From Anaeramoeba flamelloides (lineage: Eukaryota; Metamonada; Anaeramoebidae): 64,000 nt of DNA. This document shows positions 1-12,243 of the stretch, in pieces; within the stretch, counting starts at the first letter, position 1; each line of letters begins with the position of its first letter. The DNA lies in contig JANTQA010000032.1 of the NCBI GenBank assembly GCA_027625915.1, positions 8,494,001 through 8,558,000 on the forward strand, written 5' to 3'. The notes beneath the pieces are model-generated. The model made no database searches. It had not been told where the DNA came from and was given only the letters and a program-made list of their open reading frames with translations. A program made the translations under genes and the position numbers.

Positions 1-181
1 CTTTGTTAAAGTTAAGATTTTTTTAAGGTAATCTCAAAAAAATAATTTTTCATTTTTTCGCGATAATGTGAATATCGCGATAATGTTGAATATCGCGATA
101 AAGTTGTACTAATCACGATTTTTAATAATATCACGATTTTATTGTTAATATCATGATAATATATGTTATCATCAAAACCTC
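1..181 (-). mobile_element. Partial copy of TA-flanked DNA transposon with TATCGCGATA repeats
   Basis: This is the reverse complement of the left end of the element at 12244-13458. It ends in the same inverted terminus (ATCAAAACCTC followed by TA at 182-183) and holds several copies of a TATCGCGATAA-type motif. The window edge cuts it off. No coding sequence is visible. The relation to the other two copies is seen directly in the sequence; the transposon class is inferred from the termini and the TA dinucleotides. Confidence 0.75.
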
Positions 182-2735
182 TAATAATTATTTCTAAATA
201 AAATTCAATTTCAATTTTTACTTATCTTCAAGGAAACAAAATTATATTTATTTTTTTCTGTATTTTTTTAAATAACATAGGTTTAAAAATTTATTTATTC
301 ATCAAAACTATCAGAAATTATTTAAAGTGTACTTTCAGCAAAAAAATTTTTTTGTAATTTTTTTTTTTTTTTTTTTCAAATCCAAAAATCCTGGTAGACA
401 GGAAAAAATAGTTACTTAAAGGAAAAAAAGACTATTGGAATATATATATAGCATTAATCAGAACGCCCTATATTCTTTAATTTTTGAAATTTTTAGAATC
501 TCAAAAATTTAAAAAATTGTAATGATAAAATTTTTTTGATTATAATTTAATCAGTTTTTATCAAAAATTCACATAAATATAAAAGTATTTTTAGTTTGAT
601 TTTAAAAATACATCTACATTTTTTTTTTAGATTCGATGGTATAATATAAGGGTTTTTAATTTAGCACAAAATTGCAATATTCAAAAAAAAAAAAACTAAA
701 AAAAAAAAGATTAACTTGATTTCATTACAAAGGAAAATGATTTTCTAATCAGATATAAACATAAAAAATAATGAATGATTTAAAAATGTCAAAAATGATA
801 AATCACAAGAACCAAACCCACAAATATTTATTTTTTTGAGAAATATTAAATTATTTCAAATAATTTTTAAAATGTATCGAATAATCATTAAATTCTGAGT
901 AAGGTTGGATTCTATAAAAAATCGAATTTATACAAGAAAGGGGTTGAATGTTATTCTAAAAAATAAAATGAATCATATAATAGAATCATACATAAAAATA
1001 TTTTTGAAGTTTTTCCAATCAGAATCAAAATGTGAAGACTCACTAGAATCATAACTTTGTCAATTAAAGTCTCATAAGCAAAGTTTTTTATTTGATATAA
1101 TAATGTATAAAAAAAAATGAATATAAGTCAATATATATTATAAATGTTTGAATCTTGTACAAAAAATCAGATATAATATCTTTAAGGGGTTCTCGTTACA
1201 TTAGATTCACCCCGAATAATTAAAGTATGTATTTTAATTGAAGATAAATTATTTTCGCCTACCCAATGGTTCAAATCGATCTATTAAAATCATATTATAA
1301 ATAGTATTTAACAATAAATTATTAGTTGTTTGAGTAAGGATCAAAATTAAAAAATTTTCATTGTTTATATTTTTTATTAATTAATTTTCCAAATCTAAAG
1401 AAAGAAATGGTCAATTAATCATATTAAAGTATATAAAAATTAATATTTAGAACATCCCAACTAACTAAACTGGATTGCAAACTTTTGGACACAGTTTAAA
1501 CAGTTGAAAGTATAAAAATACCACTCTTTGCATTCAATTTGGAAATAATTTTGATTTTACAAACTATTTCATTTTTTATCTTTTTTGTTTTGTTTTCATT
1601 TCCTTTTATCCAATTACATAATATGTTTCGTTGGATCTAGAATTTTTTTCAAACGTTGATAGGAGGTTAGTGTTGAGTTTGTTAAATAGAAAAATCACAT
1701 TCAATTGTTGAGGGTATCTTATCTATTTTGATCAGTCAACAATTTTTAGAGAAATTTTAACAAATTAACCAATACATTTTTTATTCTTGTTCGTTTCATT
1801 ATTTTTAACAGACCAATTTTTATTTTCGGGTTTTATATTTTTTTTCTTATTTTTGAATGAAAATTATTACTGATAAAAATATTAATACTAGGCAACTTAA
1901 ATGTTGTTTTATATTATGTTTGAAAAAATATAATAAATAGGGTTTTTTTTTTTTTTCCTATTTTTGATTTTGGGTCTCTCCAAAATTTTGCAATGGAGTT
2001 AATTCAGTCAATTTATAAATATCAAGATTTGTTCAATAATCTTTCAATAGTAAAGTACAAACAATTAGTTTTGATTTCCTTTTTAAAAGGTCAATTTTTT
2101 ACATCAATCGATTACTTACCCAGGAAAATAATTTGTCAAAATAATAATCCGAGATTGAATTAGTTAATTTTTGATAAAAATGTAATTTTTTTTCATAACT
2201 AATCTACCTTTTAAGATAAATGTAGGAAAGAAATTTTGCAACTTTGAAGTCTGGATATTGATTAATCGATTTATTCAATTTGATTCGTAGTGTAGACTTT
2301 TTTTATAAAATTGATGAGTTTTGTACTAATACAAAGAGCATTTGTAATTGATTTAATCAACTAATTAGATTATTTTACATATCAAATTTCAAGAGACATT
2401 TACACTTTGGAAGCCCTAATCTGATTTACTTTCAATAACAATAGTAGCTAATTTTGGATTTGCCCGTAGTAGACGCTAAACCTCCGAGTAAACATTTTGA
2501 CTCAAAATAATTCTGTTTTGGAATGGTTTTCAAAATACATTTATCATCTAAAGTCTGATACACAAACTATAAAATAAATTTTCAAAGGTGAAATGTTAAA
2601 TATCAATATATCAAGAATAAAACAAGTTATACGTTTTCATTTTGGTTTAATAAAAAGTTTCTACACATCTATTTGTGATTAATTGTAATCATAAAAAAAA
2701 TTAATAAAGTAAAAAAATACAAAATTCTCAAATGA
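182..2735. other. Intergenic AT-rich stretch, no gene seen
   Basis: Low-complexity A/T sequence without a convincing reading frame or splice-linked exons on either strand. The only structure I can support is the dispersed repeat at about 1490-1840, listed separately. It lies downstream of the minus-strand RhoGEF gene. Confidence 0.6.
1490..1840 (-). repeat. Dispersed ~350 bp repeat, copy 1
   Basis: This stretch is the diverged reverse complement of 10621-10955. Shared blocks include TTTTGGACACAGTTTAAAC, the segment around ACAAACTATTTCATTTTTT and the segment around GTTTCGTTGGATCTAGAA. It has no coding capacity. Family unknown; probably a non-autonomous transposable element. Confidence 0.7.
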
Positions 2736-5699
2736 TTATTTATTATTTTCATTTAATGGAAAACTGTGTAAGTTATTTTTATTCAAATTATTAACATCTA
2801 TCTCATTAATGGATGATTCTGATCCAATATTTTGTGTTGTGTTTAATGCTTGTTCTGTAACCTTCTGGTTAGATTTATTTAATTTCTCGATCCATTTCAA
2901 TTTTTCGATTTCGTCCTCAAATTGAAGAATTAAATTCCTTTGCAAATTGGGGCTTTGTATTTCGATCAGATTTTGCTTGTTGTTATTTTCGTCTGTTAAA
3001 TCAATAATTTTCAACGGCTTGTTAAAAAGCAATACGGATTTTAAATTGTAATAATAATTCTCTTTGCTTTCAATAAAAAACGAATGTGAGTTTTTCTTTT
3101 TTACGATTATCAAAAGATCATTAAATAAAATCGCGATTCTTGATCTGACGCTATTTTCGTCGTAGTGGGTTATTTTTGCTGTGCAGATGAACTTTCTGGA
3201 AGGCTTGTCTAATAAATTTAACTCTTGTTTATTCTTGCTGCTATTAATTTTCTGGGATATTTCAAACAGTTGGTTTAAATTGGAGAACTGCTTTCGTTTT
3301 TTATTCAAGAGCTCGGCCTGCTTTGTTATTTGCTTGAGCGCGGTGTCGATGTAAATATAATCCGGGTGGTTAATTGAAGTGTATTTTTTCAACGATTTCA
3401 ATAATAAGGAATACTTGGGTATCCTTTGGATCGGGGCAATTAATAAATCGAACAGTCCCAATCGCAAATCGCTTTGAAGTTTCTTTTCTGTTAAAAAGTT
3501 TTTTAATTTCTCATTGTTGGTGATATTTTTTCTGATATGGGAATCAAATGTGGAATATCTATTCACGTATGTTGTGTAGACTATCATTGCGGCGGAAAAT
3601 TGCGCAAAAACCTTGCCTATCAATTCTTTACCCTGCGATGTGCTTTTCAAATTCAGCAGGATCTTGCCACTTAAATTTAAAATAATCGTTAATTCATTAA
3701 TTATTTGATTGATTTCTTCCTGGGATATTTCTTCAAAATCTTTTAAAGGTTGTAGAAATTCATTTAATAATAATTTGATCCTGTTGACATACTCCTTCTC
3801 AGTATAAAAAATTTCCTTACACAATGATATTCTTTGATATTCCTTTGAATGCCTTTTTTGTTGTAAATGCTTCCTTAATAATGCTTGGATGGTAATGGTT
3901 CTTCTGGCCCTGCCGAAGGTCTTCTGGGACCTTTGGCTTTCCTTTGGTTTGAATACCCTTTTTTTATATTTGTTCATTGGTCGATTGTTTTGGTTGTGGT
4001 TTTGTTTGAATTTATTGATTTGCAATTTTTGATTTTTGGCTATTTTTTCTTTATCTTGTAATTGCTTTTCAAAACCTTGGTTTGTTCTATTTGCTGCAAT
4101 TTTCTCGTTTTTTAATTTATCAATTAATTTATTTTTTTGAATTAATTGCTTGTATAGTCTGTCAATGGTTATGTCTTTCGATCTTAACAATTTGTCGTTT
4201 TTTAATTCAAAATTTCCCCTTTGCGTGTATTTGATGCTTTGGTTTGGTTTTGGCCTTTGGTTTTGAGTTTTTAGATCTTGAATGATGTCTCGTTTTAAAT
4301 TGTTTAAACTGTTGTCTTTTTTTTGAATGGTTTTTTTTCCTCTTGTTTTTTGCAGATCGCTGGGCTCATTTACTTTTTTTTGAAGTTGAATTCTTTTGAA
4401 TTCTTGTGTTTTTTTTTGTAGATTTTCTTTTAGTCTTTGAATTTCATTGTTCTTGTCATTAATAATCTTTTCCAATTTGGACTTTTCGAACTTGAATTGA
4501 CTTTGCAATTTGGCATTGAATTTCTCTTGGACTAATTTTTCTTTTTGAATTTTGTTCTGGAGATTATTCTTTTCCATTTTACTGAAATTATTTTTATTTT
4601 CAATTGCAATCGCAATTTGTTTTTGTTTTTCTTTTTCTTTTTCCTTTTCTTTTAATTGGTTTCTTAATCTATTTATGACCAACGCCATCTGTTTTTCGTT
4701 TTTTAAATGATCACTGTTAATTTTCTCTTGTTCTTTTAATTTCTTCTCAAGTATTTCAATTTGTTTGCTTTGCTGATTTTGAATTCTCAAATGATCAATA
4801 TTTGTTGTTTTTATTCTTGGTTCTTTCAGATAGCCCAATTTGGTTTCTTTTTTTGGTGTGGCCTGTGCGTTTTTCAAATCTCGATTTGTGAAATTGTTTG
4901 TTTTCAATGAGTGTGGTTGAACCTTATTTTGACGTTTAAAATTAAAAATTTTTGTGTGATCTTTTTTCTTGTCAAACACCTTTGGATCACTAATTTTTTT
5001 TAAATTCTTTCTTTCTTCTTGTTTTTTGTTGGTGCTCGTGCTTTGTTTTGGTTGGATCCTTTTTACGTTTCTTATTTGCATCGATCGTGAATTGCTTTTT
5101 TCATTTTTTTTTTTTATTATTTGCCTGTGAACAGGCATGATCTTATTTTTTTTGAATGGTGCTGATCTTTTGAAATTTCCAGTTTTATCATTCATATTTT
5201 GTGATTTGTCGTTAGTCCTTTTAAAATCTATCTTTTTTTTTTGTACTTTTCTTTTTAGGTCAGGATTGGCCTTGAGACTTGTTTTTGATTTTGGTTTTGG
5301 TGTTGGTTTTGGCTTTGTTTTTGGTTTTGTTTTTGGTTTTGGTTTTGGTTTTGTTTTTAGTCTTGGTTTTGGTTTTGTTGTTGTTTTTGGTTTTGGTTTT
5401 GGTTTTGGTGTTGACTTTGTATTTGTTTTTGTTTTTAGTTTTGTTTTGAAAACTTTTCTTTTCGTGGGTTTTGTGTTTCTCTTTGTATTTTTTTGGGGGG
5501 TGTATGTTGTGGCTCTGAAAACTTTTTTCTTTGATACTGGGCGATTGGGTTTGTTAAATAATCCTGTGCTTCGGTTTCCCTTTGCATTTAAACCTTTTGA
5601 GGCATTACCTCTTGGTGTTTTGCTCAATGGCTTTGATCTAAGAGTATTGATTTTTCTTTTCGGTTTTCCTTGTGTCGGAGTTTTTGTTACACTTGACAT
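2736..5699 (-). CDS. RhoGEF (DH-PH) protein with basic N-terminus and coiled coil
   Basis: Intronless gene for a 987-residue protein that starts at ATG 5697-5699 and ends in TAA. Residues 1-310 are Lys/Ser/Thr/Pro-rich, with a run of KPKPKTK-type repeats at about 90-145. Residues about 310-610 form a Lys/Gln/Glu-rich predicted coiled coil (many KEKEKEK and QLQ-type heptads). A Dbl-homology domain follows at about 625-815, opening with EIFYTEKEYVNRIKLLL and containing APIQRIPKYSLLLKSL, the conserved DH signature. A PH domain lies at about 825-945 (IAILFNDLLIIVKKK, then the C-terminal helix with KLKWIEKL). DH-PH proteins exchange GDP for GTP on Rho/Rac GTPases; the PH domain binds lipid or the GTPase. 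The basic coil may bind filaments or membrane, which is inference. The KPKP tract is encoded by a repetitive GGTTTT-rich stretch that looks prone to length change. Confidence 0.93.
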   Translation of the reverse strand: MSSVTKTPTQGKPKRKINTLRSKPLSKTPRGNASKGLNAKGNRSTGLFNKPNRPVSKKKVFRATTYTPQKNTKRNTKPTKRKVFKTKLKTKTNTKSTPKPKPKPKTTTKPKPRLKTKPKPKPKTKPKTKPKPTPKPKSKTSLKANPDLKRKVQKKKIDFKRTNDKSQNMNDKTGNFKRSAPFKKNKIMPVHRQIIKKKNEKSNSRSMQIRNVKRIQPKQSTSTNKKQEERKNLKKISDPKVFDKKKDHTKIFNFKRQNKVQPHSLKTNNFTNRDLKNAQATPKKETKLGYLKEPRIKTTNIDHLRIQNQQSKQIEILEKKLKEQEKINSDHLKNEKQMALVINRLRNQLKEKEKEKEKQKQIAIAIENKNNFSKMEKNNLQNKIQKEKLVQEKFNAKLQSQFKFEKSKLEKIINDKNNEIQRLKENLQKKTQEFKRIQLQKKVNEPSDLQKTRGKKTIQKKDNSLNNLKRDIIQDLKTQNQRPKPNQSIKYTQRGNFELKNDKLLRSKDITIDRLYKQLIQKNKLIDKLKNEKIAANRTNQGFEKQLQDKEKIAKNQKLQINKFKQNHNQNNRPMNKYKKRVFKPKESQRSQKTFGRARRTITIQALLRKHLQQKRHSKEYQRISLCKEIFYTEKEYVNRIKLLLNEFLQPLKDFEEISQEEINQIINELTIILNLSGKILLNLKSTSQGKELIGKVFAQFSAAMIVYTTYVNRYSTFDSHIRKNITNNEKLKNFLTEKKLQSDLRLGLFDLLIAPIQRIPKYSLLLKSLKKYTSINHPDYIYIDTALKQITKQAELLNKKRKQFSNLNQLFEISQKINSSKNKQELNLLDKPSRKFICTAKITHYDENSVRSRIAILFNDLLIIVKKKNSHSFFIESKENYYYNLKSVLLFNKPLKIIDLTDENNNKQNLIEIQSPNLQRNLILQFEDEIEKLKWIEKLNKSNQKVTEQALNTTQNIGSESSINEIDVNNLNKNNLHSFPLNENNK

Positions 5700-7953
5700 T
5701 TATATTTTACAAAATTTAAAAAAATATGTAAATATCAGGTTAGTTTTGAGAACCTCAATTGTCTTTAGGGAGAAGAATTCTGGGTGGAAAATACATTTTA
5801 TGTCGACATTTTTGATAAGATAGTCACTTTCGGTTAATTCCAAGAAGTAATAGAAAAAATTGTTTTTTCGATTTAGAACTTTGAAATGAATACAATTAAA
5901 AATCTACACTATCCCTTAATTCTTTCAAGATCTTGAAAAAGATAACAAAGAATGCAAATTTTTGCAATTTTTAATATGTTTTTTGTTGTATTTTAATTAA
6001 GTCATCTTTTAAAATGTTTTAACTGTTTTTCAATGATTTATTGGTATTTCAATTTTTGTTTTGGTGGGGATTTCTGATTTTTTTTAAATTTTAAAATTCT
6101 TTTTGATTTTTTTATAATTTTTTCCTTTTTTGATTTTGGCTTGATGAAACAGCCTGTTAAAATTAAATCCCAAATATCTGAAGAACAATTATATTCATAA
6201 TTTATCTTTAAAATGTTTCGAAACATTCTAAAAAATTCAAGAACAATAATTACTTGATTGTTTGATAAGTATCACTTATTCATGAAAATAATTGTTCCGT
6301 TTCAATCAAGAGTATCCTATTGAAATTTCCATAATATTTTCAGAAATTTTTCTTTCATTTCCATTTGTTTGATTGAATTTTTATGAATAGTTCCTCTTAA
6401 TAAACCTACAAAATTTCAAAGAAAATTATTAAATGTTTTTTCAAGTGAATTTCAAGAAAATTATCACTCAACCTTTCTGATAATTGGAAAAATTCATTTG
6501 GATTTTTATCACTTTTTCTAACTGTCCAAATGTGGTTATGAAACTAAAATAAATTAACACTCTTATAAAGCCATTAACTGCTGTGCAAAAGTTTCAGCTT
6601 GTTTATATATTAGAAAAATTATTTTTCAGCTCATGTCATTTTTATAATTAATACAAATCACATATCTTTATACCCCAGGGTTATTCTGTTTTTCAGTAGT
6701 ATTTGGAAATTTATTTTTTAGATTTTCATTTTTGTATTTTTTTATTAATATTTTTGAAACAAATCAAGTCCCTTTAGAGATAAAAAATTGATTAAAGAAA
6801 TTATTAAAACTTTTTTAATAATTTCAGAATAGATTCGGATTCTATTTATTAATATAAAACTGAACTGAAAAAAAAAAAATGGTTCATACATTTTTTTAGA
6901 ACAAAAAAATACGAAATTGTGATTATAAAAGTCACAAAAGTCATAAAACCCTATAAATAAATAGTAAAATAGCTGTTTGATGGAATTAAAGAGTTTAAAT
7001 TTGACTTTTTCCGAATCAAAAAAATTTGGAAAGTTGAATAAAATGTTAGTTCAACTTATTTTACAATAAATAGAAAAGTTTTCTTTGAAAAAATATTTTG
7101 TATATATAACCAAGAGTTAATTATTTAATTTCATAAATAAATGGATTTTTTTTTTAAAGTAATAAATATACATTTTAAGACATATTACTCTAAAAATGTT
7201 TCTCAACTGAAAAGAATCGACACTAAAAAATCATACTTTACAATCGCCTCCGAATTCTGGATTTTTTTAGTAATTTATCGATAATAATTAATTGATGAAG
7301 ATGGATAAATAGTAGGATTTTATTAATCCGGTTTTCAGAGCATTTGAATTGAGGGTCATTAAGGCAATTTAACTGAAAGAGTAAAATACATTAATTTCGA
7401 CTTCTAATGTTTAAAAGCTAATTTACTTAAAATGTTTGTAATTTTGACCGGTGCACTTTTTTTCAAATCCCAAATATTCCCATATTATTTAAGAATCTTA
7501 GATCTCACAATACATATACACATAAAAATTGGGCACATAAACATATAACGAGAACATATATTTCAATCTTTTTTTGTGGATTAAATCTATATGGAAAAGA
7601 TACTTAGCAATAAAGAAATAATAATTTTATACTATTTCATTATTAAAGACTATAACAAAATATTAAGATTATGAAGGACTAAGTTCCAAACTCTCGACGG
7701 TTCTTGGGTAATTGAGTAATTTTGCTTTCACTTCTCTAAAAGAGTGTTCATTGTGAAAAAAATCGGCAAAAAATAATATTTTCAAAGATAAATAAACAAA
7801 AAAAACAATTTAAAAATTATTAAAGAAAAAGAGATTCAAATGAAAATTTTAAAAAATCAATTTATTAAGGGATTTTCAAGCAAAAATTCAAAATTTTAAT
7901 TCATTATAAACTTTTAAAAGTAACTGAAAACATTTAGAACAGCCTTTTGGAAT
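5700..7953. other. Intergenic stretch, no supported gene
   Basis: Lies upstream of the RhoGEF start. A 62-codon minus-strand frame at 6038-6226 is Lys-rich, low in complexity and without recognisable similarity, so it is not called. I see no RNA gene, and no promoter element I could defend. Confidence 0.55.
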
Positions 7954-7955
7954 TA

Positions 7956-8154
7956 TAGTCAGTTCCACTTTTAAATCACAAACTTTCAACGAAATTTAAG
8001 GCACAAAAAAATCTCAAATTAAGGCACAAAATTTGGAATTTTTTTTTTTTACAATTTATTTTACTAGAATTTGAATTTTATGCCTTGATTTGAGATTTTT
8101 ATTGTGCCTTAAATTTTGTTGAAAGTTTGTGATTTAAAAGTGGAACTGACTGTA
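7956..8154. mobile_element. Foldback MITE, ~200 bp, TA-flanked
   Basis: Near-perfect inverted repeat. The left arm begins TATAGTCAGTTCCAC and the right arm ends GTGGAACTGACTGTA. The arms run about 70 bp, through AATCACAAACTTTCAAC and TTAAGGCACAAA, around a short AT-rich centre. The size, hairpin form and terminal TA fit a miniature inverted-repeat element of Tc1/mariner type. It has no coding sequence. Confidence 0.85.
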
Positions 8155-8164
8155 ATTTCTGGGG

Positions 8165-8670
8165 TATATTATTAAATTTCAAAATTGGTCAGATTGAAGT
8201 TTTTCATATTTTTGAAGAGTTTATTGATTATTATTATTGGTATAAAATTTTTTAATGATTTTTTAATTGTAGAACAAAAAATCAAAAATATAATTTTGCG
8301 ATTGGTTGTATTTGATTACTTAAATTCTAGAAAATTCAAAATCTTGAAATAATCATCAATATTAAATATTTTTAAAAATTTATTCAAAACCCAATATTAA
8401 CAGAAAAAGTGAAGTGTAAAATTTTTTTCACCTTAAAACAAGTTACAAAAGTTTAATGGGTCTATTAATTATTTGTGTTTCTAAATCTTAATAATAATAC
8501 CCCAACATACCATACAAATCACCCTAACGCACTCTAACCAACCCTAACATACATTAACCTACCCGTAAAGGGGTTTTTAAATACCTACAGACAATATATT
8601 TGAATGGAGTTGACTATTTTGATAAAAATGAGAATTTGACCAATTTTGAAATTTGACCAAATTTGATATT
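8165..8670. mobile_element. ~500 bp dispersed element with short TIRs, copy 1
   Basis: A second copy in the same orientation lies at 26120-26605 inside the DnaJ intron. This copy has inverted ends (TTAAATTTCAAAATTGG at left, its complement near 8632-8653). It also has an internal C-rich stretch with ACCCTAAC/AACCTACCC-type words that is unusual for the window. It ends about 300 bp upstream of RPS5. Confidence 0.75.
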
Positions 8671-8981
8671 TAATAATTTTCCCATTTTCTGTTATACCAT
8701 TTGAAACGAAATTATAAAACCAAATTTTGGAAAGGATCTAAGAAAGATAAAATTCTAAAATTGTCTAAAGCTCATAAATTTACACTTTTCTTTCAAAGAA
8801 ATTCTCAGTTGATAGAAAATTTAACTGAGATTATACAACTCTTTCAAGAGCATTTTATCAAGTATAATTTTACCATTTTCACTTGAAAACCTCGTCCTTA
8901 AAAAAGAACTTAATTGATCAAAATAAAAAACTATATCTGTAATTTTCATTTTTTTTTTATTGTTTAAAGTTTGTTTCTAAA

Positions 8982-10098
8982 ATGACCCAATACGAAGAAC
9001 AAGAATCTGAAACACAAAAAGAACCCGAAATTGAATTAGAATCAGCAACCGAAATCAAACTTTTTGGTAAATGGAGTTATGAAGGACTTAAAGTATTTTG
9101 ATCTCTTATTCTTACTTTTTTAATGTGCTTTTCTTTTCCTTTTTTTTTGAAAAACAACAACCAAAAAACTCAAAAAAACAAAATTCCAATTTTTTTTTTG
9201 AAAAATAACAAAAGGTATCTGATATGTCTCTTGAAGATCAAATGTCATGGAAACCAAACTCAAGAAGATTTTTAACCCACTCTTCAGGAAGATGGCAAGT
9301 AAAACCATTCAGAAAGATCAAATGTCCAATTGTTGAAAGGTTTGTATGCTCCTTAATGATGCACGGAAGAAATGCTGGTAAAAAAATGATGGCAATTAGA
9401 ATCCTTAAACACACTTTTGAAATTATCAACTTAATCACTGAAGAAAATCCAATCCAAGTAAATACACACCATTTTCTTTTTTTTGGTTTATTGTGGAAAA
9501 AAAGGATCTTGATTGTTTAAAAAGGCTTTTCTTTTTTTTTTTTTATTTATTCTTTAATTTTTTGTTTTTACTTTTCTTGAAAAAAAAAAAGGTTTTATTA
9601 GATGCTATTACAAATTCTGGTCCACGTGAAGATACCACACGTGTTGGAAAAGGTGGTGGAGCAAGAAGACAAGCAGTTGATGTTTCTCCTTTAAGAAGAG
9701 TAAATATTGGTATTTACTATCTTTGTTTTGGTGTAAGTTTTTCTTTTTCCTTTTTAGTTTTCTTTTTCTTTTTTTTTTTGTTTTTGATTTGCTTTTTTTG
9801 ATTTTTTTTAATCTTTTTTCTTTTGAATTCAATCTGACCAACTTACTTTTTAATCCACCACATTTTCTTTTTCAAATTTTCCAATCTCCATTTCAAACGA
9901 CTAAATTCACTTTGAAACACACCACACCTAAATTAACTTTAAACAAATTAATAGGCAAGAAAATCTGCCTTTAGGAACACAAAATCAATTTCAGAATGTT
10001 TAGCTGATGAATTAATAAATGCAGCTAAAGGAAATTCAACAAGTTTTGCAGTCAAAAAGAAAGATGAAATTGAAAGAGTTGCCAGAAGTAATCGATAA
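8982..10098 (+). CDS. RPS5: 40S ribosomal protein S5 (uS7)
   Basis: Four exons, 8982-9092, 9215-9457, 9592-9732 and 9955-10098, joined in phase 0, encode 212 residues; the family is usually about 190-205. Landmarks of eukaryotic uS7 are all present: KLFGKW in exon 1, [20 protein letters not shown] in exon 2, [15 protein letters not shown] and [14 protein letters not shown] in exon 3, [13 protein letters not shown] and the C-terminal [13 protein letters not shown] in exon 4. uS7 sits in the head of the small subunit and contacts mRNA and E-site tRNA. Introns are 122, 134 and 222 bp with GT-AG ends; two of the three acceptors are AAAG. The start follows an A-rich leader (TTTCTAAAATG). The N-terminus is acidic and the least conserved part. 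Confidence 0.97.
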
Positions 10099-10620
10099 AT
10101 TAACCAAAATCATTTTCTTTTATTATTATTATTATTTTTTTAGTTTTGATTTCATTATTTTAAATCTTTAGAACACAAACACACACTAAGTCAATAAAAT
10201 AAGCCAATAAATAAAATTATTTTTTTTATCAATCATCAAAAATTTCAACATGAAAGGGCTATGGAAAATCATTACTAATTACTAACGTCCTAATTCTTTC
10301 AATTTTGTTCAATTTGTTTTTTTTTTTTATTTTTTTTATTTTTTTTTTTTATTTGTTGTCGCAATAAAAAACAAGACTCAATCAATTATAAAGATAAATT
10401 GAAACTTGATAATTTTCAATTTAATTTTATTACTAAACCCCATTCCATAAATTTGGATACAACAAAAAATCAAAAATAGGCAAAATAAAACTCAATTTAT
10501 TATATTTTTCCAAACGTAATATAAAATCACATTTAAGTTTCCCATTATTAATGTTTTTAGAGGTAATCATTTTGATCCAAATAAATTAGAAAAAAATATA
10601 AAACAAAAAATTCAAAATAT
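10099..10620. other. RPS5 3' flank, T- and A-rich
   Basis: Downstream flank of RPS5 with AATAAA-like words near 10190-10210 and long T runs at 10316-10350. No gene seen. Confidence 0.5.
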
Positions 10621-10955
10621 CTGTGTCCAAAATTATGAAAAGAGTGAGAACAAAAAATTTGTATTGGAAAATTTGTTGAAATTTCACCAACAATTGTTGA
10701 TCAATCAAATGATAAGCTAACTATCAACCAATTGTATGTTGTTTTTTTATTTAACAAACCCAACTAACCTTCTATCAACCATCGAAAAAAAAATTCTAGA
10801 TCTAACGAAACAGATTATGTAACTGGAAAAATGGAAATAAAAACAAAGCATAAAAGACAAAAAATGAAATAGTTTGTAAAATCAAAATTATTTTTAACTT
10901 GAATGTAAAGAGTAGTATTGCTTTTCTTTCAACCGTTTAAACTGTGTCCAAAATT
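10621..10955 (+). repeat. Dispersed ~335 bp repeat, copy 2, bounded by a 14-bp direct repeat
   Basis: Inverted relative to the copy at 1490-1840. The word CTGTGTCCAAAATT occurs at both edges (10621-10634 and 10942-10955) in direct orientation. There is no reading frame. Nature unknown; the direct edge repeats could be a duplicated target or part of the element itself. Confidence 0.65.
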
Positions 10956-12241
10956 TTTGGAATTTAGTTTATAAGGAATGAAATTGATCAATTGTTAAAC
11001 AATCAATCAAAATTGAAATTATTTTTTTCTTTTTTTCAAAAAAACAAATTAAGAATAGATAGCTAGAGGACTTTATCAATATATTTATTGTTAATTCAAT
11101 TCAATTTACATACTAAAGCCAACATTCGAACTAAGGCGGTTTAACACATCTGTTTTGAAAAGTCAAGTTTTAAATGAAAAGAAAAACTTTTAATTTAAAT
11201 GTCAAGTCGCAATAGTGAATTTTCTTCATATTTGAGGAATGACTTACTCTCTAACCAAATGATACTGCCAAAATAGACTTCTTGTGATTAAAAAAAAAAA
11301 AAAATTAAGCAAATTGTGATAAGGATTGAATGGTTTTTAATACTGAAAATCAAAACAAAACAAAATTTGCAAGATTAAAATTACAAAAAAATATACATTA
11401 AAAAAAAAAATGTTCTTGCCCATTCATTTATGAAAAATACAATTATCAATAAAAAAGTTTCTCAGATGATTGCAATTCGAAAAATTCAAAAAAAGAATAA
11501 AATGTAATTTTCAAAAATCTAAATGTCTATTCCCGGGAATTCAAGCAATAGTGATTATAAAAAAAAAAAAAAAAATCATTCTTTTGCTTGCTTTATAATC
11601 TCTTGCATAAATTTCTTCATTTAGGTACAAATCGTTTACTTTCAAAACAAAGTGGACACAATTCATTATTCAATTTGTATTTGTTCTAAACTCCATTTTA
11701 CTGAAAGGAGCTCAACCAAAAATGAAAAATTCACTTTTTTTCAGAATCAACTAAACAAATGATTGTTTAGAAATAAGAAAAATAATAAACTTTGGATTAG
11801 AGTTGAGATTCAGATAATAGAAATACCTGAACAAACCATTAGTTTCAAAAAGAATAAAATGTTAAAAAAAAATGGGGCAGTTTTCATTGGGGGGGTCCTG
11901 TGCAAAATACCCCAATTTCTTTGGAAAATTAACATTGTTGAAAATAAGATTCTTTTAATTATAAATTGTATTCATTTTAAAAAAAAATTACAAATCCTCA
12001 CTTTTCTGTAAATTAATATCGAGTTTGAAACATTTTTTTTTTTCAAATTGACTTTTAAAATAATAATAAAATAGAATAGAAAAGAAGAAGAAGAAGTAGA
12101 AAAAGGGAAAATTGACTAAATGAGAAAAAAAAAAAGAAAAATAAAAGAAGAAAGAAAAAGGAAAAAAAAATACTTTAATTTGACTAAATCAGAAAAAATG
12201 ATTTTGATTTAAAAATTGAAAATTTATTTTGAGAAGAATAA
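10956..12241. other. Intergenic stretch, no gene seen
   Basis: A/T-rich sequence with purine-rich runs (AGAAGAAGAAGAAG near 12080 and AAAGAAAAAG runs at 12120-12170). No exon chain or RNA gene could be supported. Confidence 0.5.
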
Positions 12242-12243
12242 TA

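Noticed and set aside
1262-1290. GGTTCAAATCG resembling a tRNA/SINE B box
   Set aside because: No A box upstream and no cloverleaf or acceptor stem can be folded around it.
5137-5823. 228-codon Phe/Gly-rich plus-strand frame
   Set aside because: It is the complement of the Lys/Pro repeat of the RhoGEF gene; the composition (FGFGF) is a translation artefact.
6038-6226. 62-codon minus-strand frame
   Set aside because: Lys-rich low-complexity sequence, no similarity, no splice partners.
8501-8570. ACCCTAAC-like words taken for telomeric repeat
   Set aside because: Irregular, not tandem, and part of a dispersed element also present at about 26450-26520.
8701-8886. 61-codon plus-strand frame just upstream of RPS5
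   Set aside because: No ATG at its start and no recognisable family; adjacent to a repeat border.
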